Shown piece by piece: positions 11,585 through 22,009 of a stretch of 64,000 bases of DNA. Every line of letters starts with the position of its first letter. Position 1 is the stretch's first letter. The notes beneath the pieces were generated by a model. The model worked only from the letters and a program-made list of their open reading frames with translations, searched no databases and was not told the origin of the DNA. Source of the DNA: Clusia tigrina (lineage: Eukaryota > Arthropoda > Insecta > Diptera > Clusiidae); contig OV050030.1 of assembly GCA_920105625.2 (NCBI GenBank), forward strand, positions 180,486,315-180,550,314, read 5' to 3'. The position numbers and the translations under genes were made by a program.

Positions 11585-13531
11585 ATGGCATCGGCTAATG
11601 ATACGGTTGATATTGTAGACGTGGTGAACCGCACCGCAAGATTTGTTAATTTGCCGGAAGAAGAGCAAATTAAAATGCAAGAAAAGTTAGCATTGTGGTT
11701 GGCCGGTGATGATGAGTCCGAGGATGAGCCTTTCGAAGGCGACGAAGGAACTGACCCAAATTATGTGTTAAATGAAACGGCTTCCGATGTTGAAAAAGAA
11801 ATTTCTATTGAAGCGGAGAGTGAAAATGACGAGGATGAGGAACTGGAAGATTTGTACGAAGGTGCTGCAGCTATCGCCGAAGGGGCTGAAGCCGTCGTTA
11901 TGGACGAGGAGCGAAGTTCGTCGACGTCGTCATCGTTCATGTCAAAGGATGGTAAGATTTGGTCAAGCGCTCCGCCGGTTGGTAGAACTCGTGCACAAAC
12001 CTGCATCTCTGTGTGTCGTGAAGGCCCGGTTACAGGCACTATGCGAAACCCGAGCTCCATATTTAAATATCTTCTAACACCCGAGATCGTCAGAATAATT
12101 GTACGCCAAACGAACCGTAAGGCCCACGGGATGTGCCGTAACTGGTCTGCGCTGAATCCTGAGCAGTCACCGAGAGAGTGGACGAAACCCGTAACTGAAA
12201 AAGAAATTTACGCTTTTATTGGCCTTACTCTGTTTGCCGGCGTATTCGGGTCAAACGGCCAGCCTAGTCATGAGTTGTGGGGACACAATGGAAACCCTAT
12301 CTATAGGGCGACGATGTCTGCTGTGCGATATAAACTTATTTTAAAGTATATTCGATTTGATGACGGTACCACGAGATCCACTCGACTTGCAGAAAGCAAA
12401 ACGGCCGCCATCGACGACATCTAGAACATGCTCATGTACAACTTAGAGCGTCGATATGTTCCGGGTGCCCAAATAACTGTGGATGAGCCGCACACGCTTC
12501 ACCCTATATATTCCATCAAAACCCGCCAAATACGGCATAAACATCTGGTGGGCGTGCGATGCGAACTCAAATTATCCAATAAAAGGTATTATTTATGTTG
12601 GAAAACAACCAAACGAAGCACGTGCGGCAAACCTTGGCGAAAACGTTGTTCTCAAATTGGTGGAAAGGTATAGTGGTTCTGACCGAACAATATATGCAGA
12701 TAACTTTTTCTCATCATACGATCTGGCCACGGATTTGATGGCAAAACGGTTGGTTTTTGTAGGAACAATAAGAAAAACAAGGCCTGCATACCGAAGGAGA
12801 TGTTGGACCCAAAAAGAGAGGTGTTAAGCACATTATTTGGTTACAACAACAATGCCGCACTATGCTCATATGTGCCAAAAAAGAAAAAAGCAGTGGTTCT
12901 CATCTCCACGGAACACTATAATTCCACCGTCGACTCATCAAAACCAACGCAGAAGCCGTTCCAAATATTGGACTATAATATATATAAAGCAGGAGTGGGC
13001 ACCATGTACCAGATGGTTGGTGGTTACACCTGCAAACGGGCCACAAACCGATGGCCGTTGGCCATCTTTTTCAATATGCTGACAGTAGCAGGATTGGCTG
13101 CATTTGTCATACATGACAAAGGGGCATGTAAAACGCAATGATAGAAGACTTATGTTCCTTACGGAATCTGCCGAACGGCTGGTGATCCCTTACATGGAAG
13201 AAAGGGCAACAAACCCAATTGTAAGAGGCATGCAACATGTGAAACAGTCCAAGGCGTTATTCGGTGTAGAGGTAAGCATCTCATTTATTCATTCATTGAA
13301 TTCAAATTCCAAATCAATTTTTCAACTTTGCTTTTTGCAGGTAGCTGCAGGCCCGCCCAAAGATGACCAACCAGCCCATGCCGCATCCTCTGCCAGCAGA
13401 CCTCGCGCTCGCTGTGTTTTAAGTTGGATAAAAAACAGCGAAAAACACGCTTTCATTGCATGCATTGCAAAAAGCCGGTATGCCAACAACACTCACATGC
13501 CAGGTACTCCTGCCTTGAATGCCGTACATAA
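11585..13531 (+). pseudogene. piggyBac-like transposase, inactivated
   Basis: The ATG at 11585 opens an acidic N-terminus (DDESEDEPFEGDEG) followed by the core. TAG at 12422 ends the first frame just before the first catalytic Asp (ITVDE, Asp near 12482). The frame then shifts. The second Asp survives in IYADNFFS near 12699. The third catalytic region reads VGTMYQM at 12998-13012, so both Asp positions normally found there are replaced by Gly and Tyr. A 69-nt intron (GT at 13272, AG at 13340) precedes the last exon, which holds the C-terminal cysteine-rich domain (CKKPVCQQHSH..CLEC) and stops at 13529-13531. Family knowledge: this protein cuts and pastes at TTAA through a DDD active site. The stop, the shift and the lost Asp residues make this copy dead. 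Confidence 0.82.
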
Positions 13532-13726
13532 AATGTATTTTTTACATATGAGTAATAAAATAGCGTTATTAGCTACCTAAGATGTATAAAAATTAGTTTT
13601 AATTATTCGTTTTGTGGTTTTCCTAGCATAAACTGCATTTATAGACACTTTTAGGACAACTGACTGTGCATTTCCATACAAATGCCATATAGAGGTCTGC
13701 ACAGACCTGGTTATACCATTTAGCGA
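13338..13726 (+). repeat. Right arm of the piggyBac internal inverted duplication
   Basis: This is the partner of 11133-11492. It spans the last transposase exon, its 3' UTR and subterminal DNA up to GGTATAACCAGG. It is the copy at the expected position; the left-hand copy is the extra one. Confidence 0.8.
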
Positions 13727-13751
13727 CAAACAACCCTTATACCTCCGAGGG

Positions 13752-14209
13752 TTAAAGACCGCTCGTCAGTTTTTTGTCGTAGTTGGTATATGGTTCGTAC
13801 GCCCACCCGTTCGACAGGATCAATCTAAGGGAGCCAAAGATTTGAAAGGGGTTGGTTAACTGTGGCACTGCCCCGTATCACAGCAACGCCACCATTACTA
13901 CCTGAGGCGGCCTGGTATCAGGAATGGAAACTCCGTTAAAATACAGCCTAATTTACCTCATGGCTGCAAAACAACATCCAATGGGCACGATCCCAAGAAC
14001 ACCCTGGAATAGGAGGCAGACAGTTCTTTGTTGGATTACTCCGTAATATTCAGTCCGGCTAGGGTAATCCCATAAGAAACCTAAGCTCCGCCATCCCAAC
14101 CAATTGCGTCATTGCAATCATTTAAGCCTTCGTACCCCGGCAAGGTGACTGCTCTCCACGAAGGAAAGTGCAACTACCTCCTAGCAAATAATTCTGCACC
14201 AAAACAGTT
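13752..14209 (-). mobile_element. 5' UTR of the minus-strand LINE, beyond the piggyBac
   Basis: GC-balanced non-coding sequence resumes after the TTAA and runs to about 14209, where a T-rich tract starts. In minus orientation it begins around GAGAGCAGTCACCTTGCCGG and leads into the piggyBac site. It has no ORF. Its placement immediately upstream (in element sense) of ORF1 fits a LINE 5' UTR, where internal promoters lie. The exact 5' end is uncertain. Confidence 0.55.
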
Positions 14210-15616
14210 TGTGCATACTAAATACCATACAATACATTTGTCTTTTTTTATTATCTGTATTTACCATATTTTGGGTTCTCTTTTTTTGTTTTATCTTTTA
14301 TGTTTTTTATTATTTTCTCTCTTCTTTTGTTTTCTGTTTTGTTTGTTTTTGTGTTTTCATTTTTATCATTATTTAATTTTTTTATTTTATAATTTTTTTT
14401 GTTTTCATATTGGTCCTAATATTTTTCGTCCACTTTTTTAACTATTAATTCATTATTTTTATTGTTTTTTTACTTTATTGGGCTCTTTTAGTTTTTTCTT
14501 CTTTTTGTTTTTTTCTTTTCTTTTCTTTTTGTTTTTATTTTAATTTTACAATTTATTTCTATAATTTATTCTTATAGTACTCCTACGTCCTCCTTCTACT
14601 GGTGTGCTGCATTCCCTCGGCGAATTCTGCATTCCCCTCCCCTCTTTCTGGAACAGTACGTATAAAATTGTAGGCCGGCGTGTATTTTACTCACAGATAG
14701 TCTTCTATGTCATGGTATAAGTTGAATTTTTAAAACCTTTTCATGGCTGCTCTGCGATTTGTAAAATGGGTGGAAGATGATGCAAGCTTATTCGAGTAGG
14801 TGCGCTCCTGATAAATGTTCGGTAGTTAGCGTCGGTGGAGATCTTCGAATTGGAGAACACGTTGAGAAGTTTGCCGATGAAGCTTTACTACGTAATGCTG
14901 GATGTGTTCGTAGTTAGGATGAACTATGCGCCAGGAGATTATTCTGTTTGCGACTTGAAATTAGTGTTGGAAGTTGCAGCTCCGAATATTGTTGCAGCTA
15001 CCTCCTACTTTATATACGGAGGAATCTTGGATTCTGTATAACATTGTCTGAACAGGAATCAGAAAGTATGCATACTAGCGTATGAAATAATGGCTGATAG
15101 TAGTATAGAAACGTCTCTTCGGAACCATTTTGCTTCATTCCTGCTCCATTTGCAAAATTTTTAGATGCTTTGTTTGGGGATTCCGGAGTAAAAGTGTAGA
15201 AATGAGAAAAAGAATATATGGGAATGTAAGAATTGAAAATATATGTTGCTCTCTATGGAAACTCGCAGTAATAACTTGTAAAATGTTTAGAATTTTTAAA
15301 AATTTTGGTACAAATGTGTTTTGCTCCGATTTGCACCAAAAATTCTCCATATTCATAGTTGTGGTCCAGGAAATATCTTTGTATAGTCGGAGAGGGCAGC
15401 GCCAAAATTATTTTGTTGTTGTTGTGGTGGAGAGTTGGATAGCCTGGTGACGATAGATTAGAGGTGAGGCGGGGCGGGGTTGAGCTTTTGCTGACTGAGG
15501 GCTGGCGGGGGCAGGGCTGAGCTGAGCTTGGCTGACCTGAGCTGGGCGCAGGGCAGAGCTGAGCTTGATGATAACAGCTGAAGAAATAGGTAGCAGGCAG
15601 CAGGCAGCCACAGCCT
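14210..15616. other. Low-complexity and unassigned sequence
   Basis: Positions 14228-14575 are a T-rich tract (TTTTTATT/TTTCTTTT) with no coding value. At 14580-15410 I see short open frames but no recognisable domain. At 15410-15560 there is (GTT)n followed by a G-rich run of GAGCTG/GGCGGGG type. At 15585-15610 there is a GGCAGCA repeat that abuts the left Maverick terminus. Confidence 0.5.
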
Positions 15617-15672
15617 AGTTATGTGTGTGTGCGTGTCTGTGTATTGAACACTTAATGAGCTGGTAACATATA
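15617..15672 (+). repeat. Left terminal inverted repeat of the Maverick
   Basis: It starts with AG, then (GT)n-rich sequence, then TGTATTGAACAC and TTAATGAGCTGGTAACATATA. Compared with the reverse complement of 57633-57690, the 33 bp from TGTATT to ACATATA match at 29 positions, and the GT-rich outer parts differ by one GT unit. Both start with AG, as Polinton ends usually do. Immediately inside is a GGTAAC/GTTACC hairpin (15662-15702). A 6-bp target duplication could not be confirmed, so the outermost bases are uncertain. Confidence 0.72.
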
Positions 15673-15845
15673 CAATAATTGTATTGTATTTAGTGTTACC
15701 ATTAACTCGATTTTTTTGAAAAAGTGACTTATGCCACTTTCAAAATGAACGGCTCACATATTTAAATGAAATCATTTGTTATTGTATTAAACTCAATCAG
15801 TCGTTTCTCTACTTTGTTAAGACAGACACACAACCATCAAAAGCG

Positions 15846-16493
15846 ATGACATTATTAAATATGTATAAACATATTTTTATAGTATTTTTAATAATCTACA
15901 ATATTGGATTAATGAGTGGGAATCCAATTCCAATAAATTTTTCTGATTTAGGTGGAAATAAAGAAAATTTAGAGTTTTCTCTCAGACTACCGAACAATGA
16001 TACTGTAAAAATTGATTTATCACTTCAATTGCTTACACTGAGTAATTCATTGAATATTATAAATGATGAAGTACATTTAAATAATTCAGTAATTTCCACA
16101 ACAACAACAACAACAACAACAACTACTACTACAGCAGCAGTAGCACAACCGGAATATTTTACTGTGGCAGAAGCAATTGAAGCTTTTAGGCAAGATTTAA
16201 TTAAAAAAGAGTTGGCTATAGCAGGAATAGTTGAAAACGAAAAATTAAGGTACGGACATTTTAAATTGGAATATGATGATCTAGAGTTAAGAATTCGATG
16301 TACATACAACAGTAATTATGAATAACGTTCTCTTAATATAAATTGTTTTGAGTATCATGAGAATGAAAGCGGGAGAATATTAAACAATGGTGAAATAGAA
16401 GTTGTAAAAATGACGGATGCAAATGTACACTCAGATGTTGAATTAATAAATGTTAAAACATATTGGCAAACTTGTGGAATGAGCATATCCTAA
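15846..16493 (+). pseudogene. Unidentified secreted-protein-like gene, one stop
   Basis: The ATG at 15846 is followed by a hydrophobic signal-like segment (MYKHIFIVFLIIYNIGLMSG). Then come a Leu/Asn-rich region, a run of 12 threonines encoded by (ACA)n/(ACT)n at 16097-16132, an acidic/helical stretch (VAEAIEAFRQDLIKKEL) and a C-terminal part with cysteines. A TAA at 16323-16325 interrupts the frame, but the same frame stays open to TAA at 16491-16493, giving 216 codons. A TCAGTC initiator-like hexamer lies at 15797-15802, about 45 bp upstream. It is the outermost gene of the Maverick, convergent with the protease. I do not recognise the family. It could be a captured host gene, a virion surface protein or an element-specific gene. 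Confidence 0.5.
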
Positions 16494-16540
16494 AGATTAG
16501 TTGAAACATAAATTCAAAACTAACATCATCAACACATTCG

Positions 16541-16807
16541 TTGGGAGAGAAAGAAAATAAAAAAATTAATAGTAAAGAAAACAAAAATTTTATAAACAAT
16601 TTCAAACATTGTTTACTGCAAGAACAATCAAAAGAACTTTACAACATTCAACTGTTGCTTGAGAGAGTTGATGGAGAGCATAAAGTGGAATCAATATATG
16701 GTGAGCATTACATCAGTTGTCCTTGGAGTAATAGTGAAACGAATATGGGACCAGATACTTTTAGTGTTTCTTCATCATCCAAAAATATAAACAAGCTATT
16801 AAATTAA
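16541..16807 (+). CDS. Hypothetical polar ORF next to the secreted-like gene
   Basis: This is an open frame that is highly polar at the start (KENKKINSKENKN), with a middle part HCLLQEQSKELYNIQLLLERV and the ending SSSSKNINKLLN. It is not in the frame of the preceding gene and its start codon is not certain. It may be a second exon or a frame-shifted continuation of that gene. No domain is recognised and it may be non-coding. Confidence 0.25.
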   Translation: MGEKENKKINSKENKNFINNFKHCLLQEQSKELYNIQLLLERVDGEHKVESIYGEHYISCPWSNSETNMGPDTFSVSSSSKNINKLLN

Positions 16808-16887
16808 TAAAATTATATTCTAAAATTTATATTAAATAAAATTTAGGAAAACAAATTTTTTAAAACATAATTTCCTTTATTGTTTTA

Positions 16888-17420
16888 TCATGTTTTTATT
16901 TTATTCAAACTATAAAGAAATTTTGGACATAAATGTCCACAATTAAATGAATTATATTTTTGTTCCTGATCATAATTATATTGAATTTTTTCCCCAAATA
17001 ATTAACAGTCTCCTTCGGCGGTTGTAAATTTCCAAAGCTGTCAAAATAACATACATTATTTTTGTTTTTATAATATGCTACCCAATGTGTTCCACTACCA
17101 TTAGAAGTATCCAAGTTAACAATACCACATTCTCTTTGATTAGGCTTCTTTGGAAGAGCATCACACATAAGACGTATGGTAAATTGTTGGCATACTTCTT
17201 CAAATCAAGGTTTGTAAGAGCTCTCTTGGCTAGTTGTTGCATTAGTTTTTTGTATGTGAATCATAATATAAACCGAATCCTTCCAATATGGATTAAGATA
17301 AAGTCCTTTTCCCATAGCAATTGACTCCATAGTTAAAATTGGTACTAATGGTAGAAAACCACCTACTTTAGGTATGGAGATGACGACTCTGCATATTTTT
17401 ATTGACTTGTTTCGCCTCAT
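16888..17420 (-). pseudogene. PRO: Maverick adenain-like cysteine protease (PRO)
   Basis: Read on the minus strand. The N-terminal part (17205-17420) carries SIPKVGGFLPLVPIL and GKGLYLNPY. After a frame break near 17170-17205 the catalytic part has CDALPKKPNQRECG, then the catalytic His in GTHWVAYYKN and the acidic partner in CYFDSFGNLQPP. A one-base frame change near 16990 precedes the segment with the catalytic cysteine (FNCGHLCPKFL), which runs to a TGA at 16888-16890. The triad residues are all still encoded, but in different frames. In Polintons this protease matures the capsid proteins. It lies in tandem with the PLA2-like gene, diverging from the ATPase. Confidence 0.78.
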
Positions 17421-17485
17421 TGTACTTTTTATAGCTTTTTTCGAAATTTTAATTGCGTTTTAAATATTGTCCGGTATTTCAGCCT

Positions 17486-17944
17486 TTAGAACTTTGTTTG
17501 CATTTTTATAGCCGTAGTGAAAAGTTTTCTCCCATATATCTTTTTAATTATCTTTTTTGCACGTACTTTGTTAGAAATATTTCCCATACCAAATTTCACC
17601 TTAGTTTTTATCGCATTTGTAACTAACCAAGCGTTTGTACGTTCTGATAGACTGCTGTTTGCTGATTTAACTCTTTGCCACGCCTTTTCAGCTAAGATTT
17701 GATCTGCTGTACGTCGTTTGTTTATATCTTTTGTTTGAAAGTATAAAATATCATGCTCTTTACATGCTGCACCCAATGAATTAATACCCTTATCTCCTCT
17801 ATCTAAACGTTTTTTTAATTTAGTCCCTGGCCCACAAAATTGATATCCTGGTAAGTGTAATTCAATTGGGAGAAAATTGATCAAATTATTTACTAAGCCT
17901 CTTCCTTTTACAGATTGATTACAACTAGCTATGTTTTTATACAT
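17486..17944 (-). CDS. PLA2-like protein of the Maverick (uninterrupted)
   Basis: This is a complete 152-codon ORF with an ATG start. Residues 33-43 (GYQFCGPGTKL) resemble the calcium-binding loop and residues 61-68 (CKEHDILY) the His-Asp catalytic helix of parvovirus-VP1-type phospholipase A2 domains. The C-terminal third is strongly basic (RAKKIIKKIYGRK). PLA2-like virion proteins are known in parvoviruses and in some Maverick/adintovirus-type elements, where they are thought to breach membranes at entry. Activity here is only inferred. It sits 65 bp upstream of the protease on the same strand and is divergent from the ATPase. It is the only Maverick ORF here with an intact frame, possibly because it is short. 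Confidence 0.72.
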   Translation of the reverse strand: MYKNIASCNQSVKGRGLVNNLINFLPIELHLPGYQFCGPGTKLKKRLDRGDKGINSLGAACKEHDILYFQTKDINKRRTADQILAEKAWQRVKSANSSLSERTNAWLVTNAIKTKVKFGMGNISNKVRAKKIIKKIYGRKLFTTAIKMQTKF

Positions 17945-17991
17945 TACAGTAATATTTATTGCGTTTGAACCCGTTAACAGTTCAAGTAAAA

Positions 17992-18944
<953 letters not shown>

Positions 18945-19024
18945 AAAAAGGGACATGGATTATTATATGTTTAGTATGATATCTGCAATCAACACTTGCC
19001 AAGGGCAATAGGTGAATAGGAAAA

Positions 19025-19727
19025 ATGAATGAAAAACTTTTAAAAGATATAATGAAGACCAGAAGCATATTAAGAAAAAAATTCATGAGTATTAGGTTGG
19101 GGGAAGCAGATGCAGAAAACCTTTTAGAAGCTACATTCAAACCTCTTTCTAAACCACTGAATGAATTAATTGAAAATACCAAAGCAACTGATGCAAATAA
19201 TACAAAAAATTCAACAGTAATAGGTTGGGGGAAGCAGATGCAGAAAACCTTTTTGAAGATACATTCAAACCTATTACTAAACCACTGAATGTATTAATTG
19301 AAAAAACCAAAGCAACTGATGCAAATAATACAACAATCGATGGAAATGAATATGATTTTTAGTTTCATAGGAAGACAAGTACTCCAATCAAAAGAAGTCA
19401 ATCACATTTGTTGAGTAAAATCAAAGTTCAAGATATTGCTGACATTAATGTGGATGATACTTTAGTGATAATACCTGTTTTGTTTGAATTATTATTCTAT
19501 AAAACACCAATGAATTATGATAACAATGAATTGGAAATTTATAAAAAGATTTTATTGAAGACGAATGCGCATAAACGAAATTTTGATGTAAATGAACAAG
19601 TTAAAGGTACTAGATCAAATAAATATAAACAAATTATAAAGAAATTATTTACTGAAAAAAAATCATTAAGTAAATTGCATGATGGTTTTGGTCTAGGTCC
19701 CAGTCTTATGAGATTAAATACATCCTA
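19025..19727 (+). pseudogene. Maverick PX-like ORF, copy 1
   Basis: It starts MNEKLLKDIMKTRSILRKKF. It contains a 128-bp direct tandem repeat (starting at 19095 and 19223, both GGTTGGGGGAAGCAGATG); because 128 is not a multiple of three, the repeat shifts the frame. A TAG near 19360 follows. The C-terminal half (19408-19727) reads VQDIADINVDDTLVIIPVL and later [15 protein letters not shown], then is cut at the junction with the duplicated ATPase start. It lies directly downstream of the ATPase, as in other insect Mavericks. The function of this protein is unknown; a virion role is only inferred from its place among morphogenesis genes. Confidence 0.6.
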
Positions 19728-19737
19728 TTCCTAAATC

Positions 19738-19908
19738 CAAAAATTATTGTTAGGAATATTGATTTTCCAACCAAAAATTCTTCTAAAGTCAAACATAGTT
19801 CACTTTTACCGAATTCCATAATATCTTTAATTGTCGGACCCTCAAATTTTGGAAAGATTAATGTTATGGTAAGTTTAATAGAAAGTTCTAATAGTTTAAA
19901 TTTGAGAA

Positions 19909-19911
<3 letters not shown>
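19738..19911 (+). pseudogene. Maverick ATPase, copy 2, N-terminal piece
   Basis: This near-copy of 18070-18240 begins exactly where PX copy 1 stops, which defines a direct tandem duplication. The Walker A motif is degraded to GPSNFGKIN (Cys to Phe, Thr to Ile). It runs into (TA)n tract 2. Its matching C-terminal piece is found 11.6 kb away at 31476. Confidence 0.8.
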
Positions 19912-20102
<191 letters not shown>

Positions 20103-20359
20103 GATGATGAAATTTGCCAACTGACAAATTTCACTCACACAAAAACCTGTAAAACACTTGTAGGCGAAAGAAAGCTATAAATTCGATTAAACGCGCAGTA
20201 GGGGATTGGCAAGAATAAAGAGCGGAAAATATAAAAAAAAACACTCCACAATCGGTATTTTAAACAAAGCCAGTCACACAGAAAAATGCCGATTTAGCAC
20301 CTGTTGACAACACACACGCACACCCATTTTTCTTCATCATCATCTAAGTGAAGCACAGG

Positions 20360-21702
20360 ATGGTGAAAACAAGCTGTACTCGCTACGCAAGGAGGAGCTG
20401 GTGCTTTTCTGTGTGGAATTCGATGTAGAAGCTACAGGTACCGTGGAAGAACTCCGTAAGCGACTCTCAGAGTTCTTCACGGAGACAGAATTGACTCAAG
20501 AGCAACAAAACCGTCTAGAGAAGCTTAAATCCAGGTATGTCAGGAGTACCTCACCCAAGCTGGCTACGCCCATAGGTACCCGCGATAAGCTGTGCGTGGA
20601 CAGGCCAGGCCATATATTCACAGGTGAAATACCAGCGGCATGGGAGGCAGAGTTTCGGAGGACCTCACTGCATCGCGCTGTGTCACCAACGGGCGTGGAA
20701 CAGCCACGCCATGTAGCTGCACCACACGCCGTTATCATTGATCATGTAAGGAAATGGTCTATTAAGTATGATGGTGGCCGTGACCCCCTGGCGTGTCTGG
20801 AACGAGTGGAGCAGCTGTCGGAAGTGTACGGACAAGAATCTACTCCCGCGTACCATGCCAGAATTGTTGAAAGAGCGTGCGTTGTTATGGTACAGAAACA
20901 ACAACAGATCGTGGATCAACTGGGACTCGTTCAGGAAGACTTCTTGAAATTATTTCTACCAGCGAGGTACTTTGAAAAACTCGATGACGAGATTCGCCAG
21001 CGAAGACAAAAGCCCCGGGAACCATTCAAACTATATGTGGTAGAAGTCCAGGACCTCATGCGACACGCTGGGTATTCAGAAGAACAGAAGCTAGAACGAA
21101 TATTTAAGAACAGTTTGGAAGAGTACCAATGGTACGTGCGCCGAAAAGACTTTACGACGCTGGAGGAACTAGTGAGCATGGCGGAAGATTTGGAGGGCAT
21201 ACGGAGTGACCATGATGTACCCAGAACACCCACGCCACAACCCAGAACACATATGCCACAACCAAGAGCACCTACACCACAACCAAGGGGACTTATTGCA
21301 CAAATCAGAATCGAGCATACCACACAAAGGGAGACTCGGAGTCGGCAGGTCCAGCCATCGACCGATACCAATGCTAACACCATGATAGACGTACGCACTG
21401 CCATTTGGCGTTGCGGACAGAATGGACACGTCGCGCGCTACTGCCTTAATGCACAGATTCTATTCTGTTGGGACTGTGGCAACCTGGGAACCAGGACTGT
21501 TGAGTGCTGCAGAGCCCAAACGGGAAACTGGCTCGTCAGTAACGAGGCCCGACACAGCCCACAAGCATCCGGCCTCACCAACAATAAGTGCGTTGCGCTG
21601 CGATGGGCAGCGCATCTGTGCCACTGTCTCCATTGGCACCTACACCACCAACGCCACCATCGATACAGGAGCCACTCGAAGTTTCATCAGCGAAAGCCTT
21701 AG
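20360..21702 (+). pseudogene. gag: gypsy-1 gag, frameshift near the start
   Basis: An ATG at 20360 is out of frame with the long frame (from about 20339 to 21702). A one-base change in the A run at 20365-20368 would explain this. The long frame has no upstream ATG before its stop. The body has KLYSLRKEELVLFC, a capsid-like helical part and a Pro-Thr-Gln-rich repeat (PTPQPRTHMPQPRAPTPQPR, about 21228-21290). A zinc-knuckle region at 21408-21500 follows (WRCGQNGHVARYC, then CWDCGNLGTRTVECC), in which one expected Cys seems lost. Gag forms the particle. The following protease is read in the +1 frame relative to gag. Confidence 0.75.
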
Positions 21703-22009
21703 CCGCCAGTTACGTGCAACCACTGGTAGGGTAACATCTACACACATACGTGCACGTATGGCTGACGGACGCACCCGAGAGGTCACGGAGGTGCTTCAAG
21801 TGAACATACAGTTAGGGGGGCGAAACTGCGACCTCGAGCTACTCACAATGCCGGACGCCACAGACGACCTCCTTCTGGGACTCGATTTCATGTCGACAAT
21901 GGGAACAAAAATCGAATGCGGTGACCAAGATATCATGCTGGGACCTCAGGTTGGGGGCGTGAAAACAGCGACTTTACACAGTGCACGACCATTCAAGAAG
22001 AGGCCATGA
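21422..22009 (+). CDS. gypsy-1 aspartic protease
   Basis: This frame overlaps the 3' part of gag by about 280 bp in the +1 frame. The protease active site is IDTGATRSFISESL, and LLLGLDFM is the second conserved strand. Because the ATG at 21422 lies inside the zinc-knuckle part, translation by frameshifting from gag is more likely than independent initiation. Its stop TGA (22007-22009) overlaps the pol ATG (22006-22008) as ATGA. Confidence 0.75.
   Translation: MDTSRATALMHRFYSVGTVATWEPGLLSAAEPKRETGSSVTRPDTAHKHPASPTISALRCDGQRICATVSIGTYTTNATIDTGATRSFISESLSRQLRATTGRVTSTHIRARMADGRTREVTEVLQVNIQLGGRNCDLELLTMPDATDDLLLGLDFMSTMGTKIECGDQDIMLGPQVGGVKTATLHSARPFKKRP

Larger units (their letters stand above)
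10940..13755 (+). mobile_element. piggyBac-like element with both termini and TTAA duplication
   Basis: TTAA occurs at 10940-10943 and again at 13752-13755. Directly inside, both ends carry the same 15-bp inverted terminus CCCTCGGAGGTATAA (10944 on the plus strand, 13751 on the minus strand). The element is 2808 bp without the TTAA. A second motif, GGTATAACCAGGTCTGTGCA, occurs three times near the ends: at 10952, at about 11141, and inverted near 13697-13717. Inside are one transposase gene (plus strand) and a long inverted duplication. It interrupts ORF1 of a minus-strand LINE, whose 5' UTR resumes at 13752, so excision would rejoin the LINE. Confidence 0.88.

Noticed and set aside
14112..14441. 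Phe/Leu-rich frame that looks like a membrane protein
   Set aside because: Produced by a T-rich low-complexity tract.
15408..15611. Pro/Ala-rich minus-strand frame
   Set aside because: Explained by G-rich GAGCTG-type low-complexity sequence.
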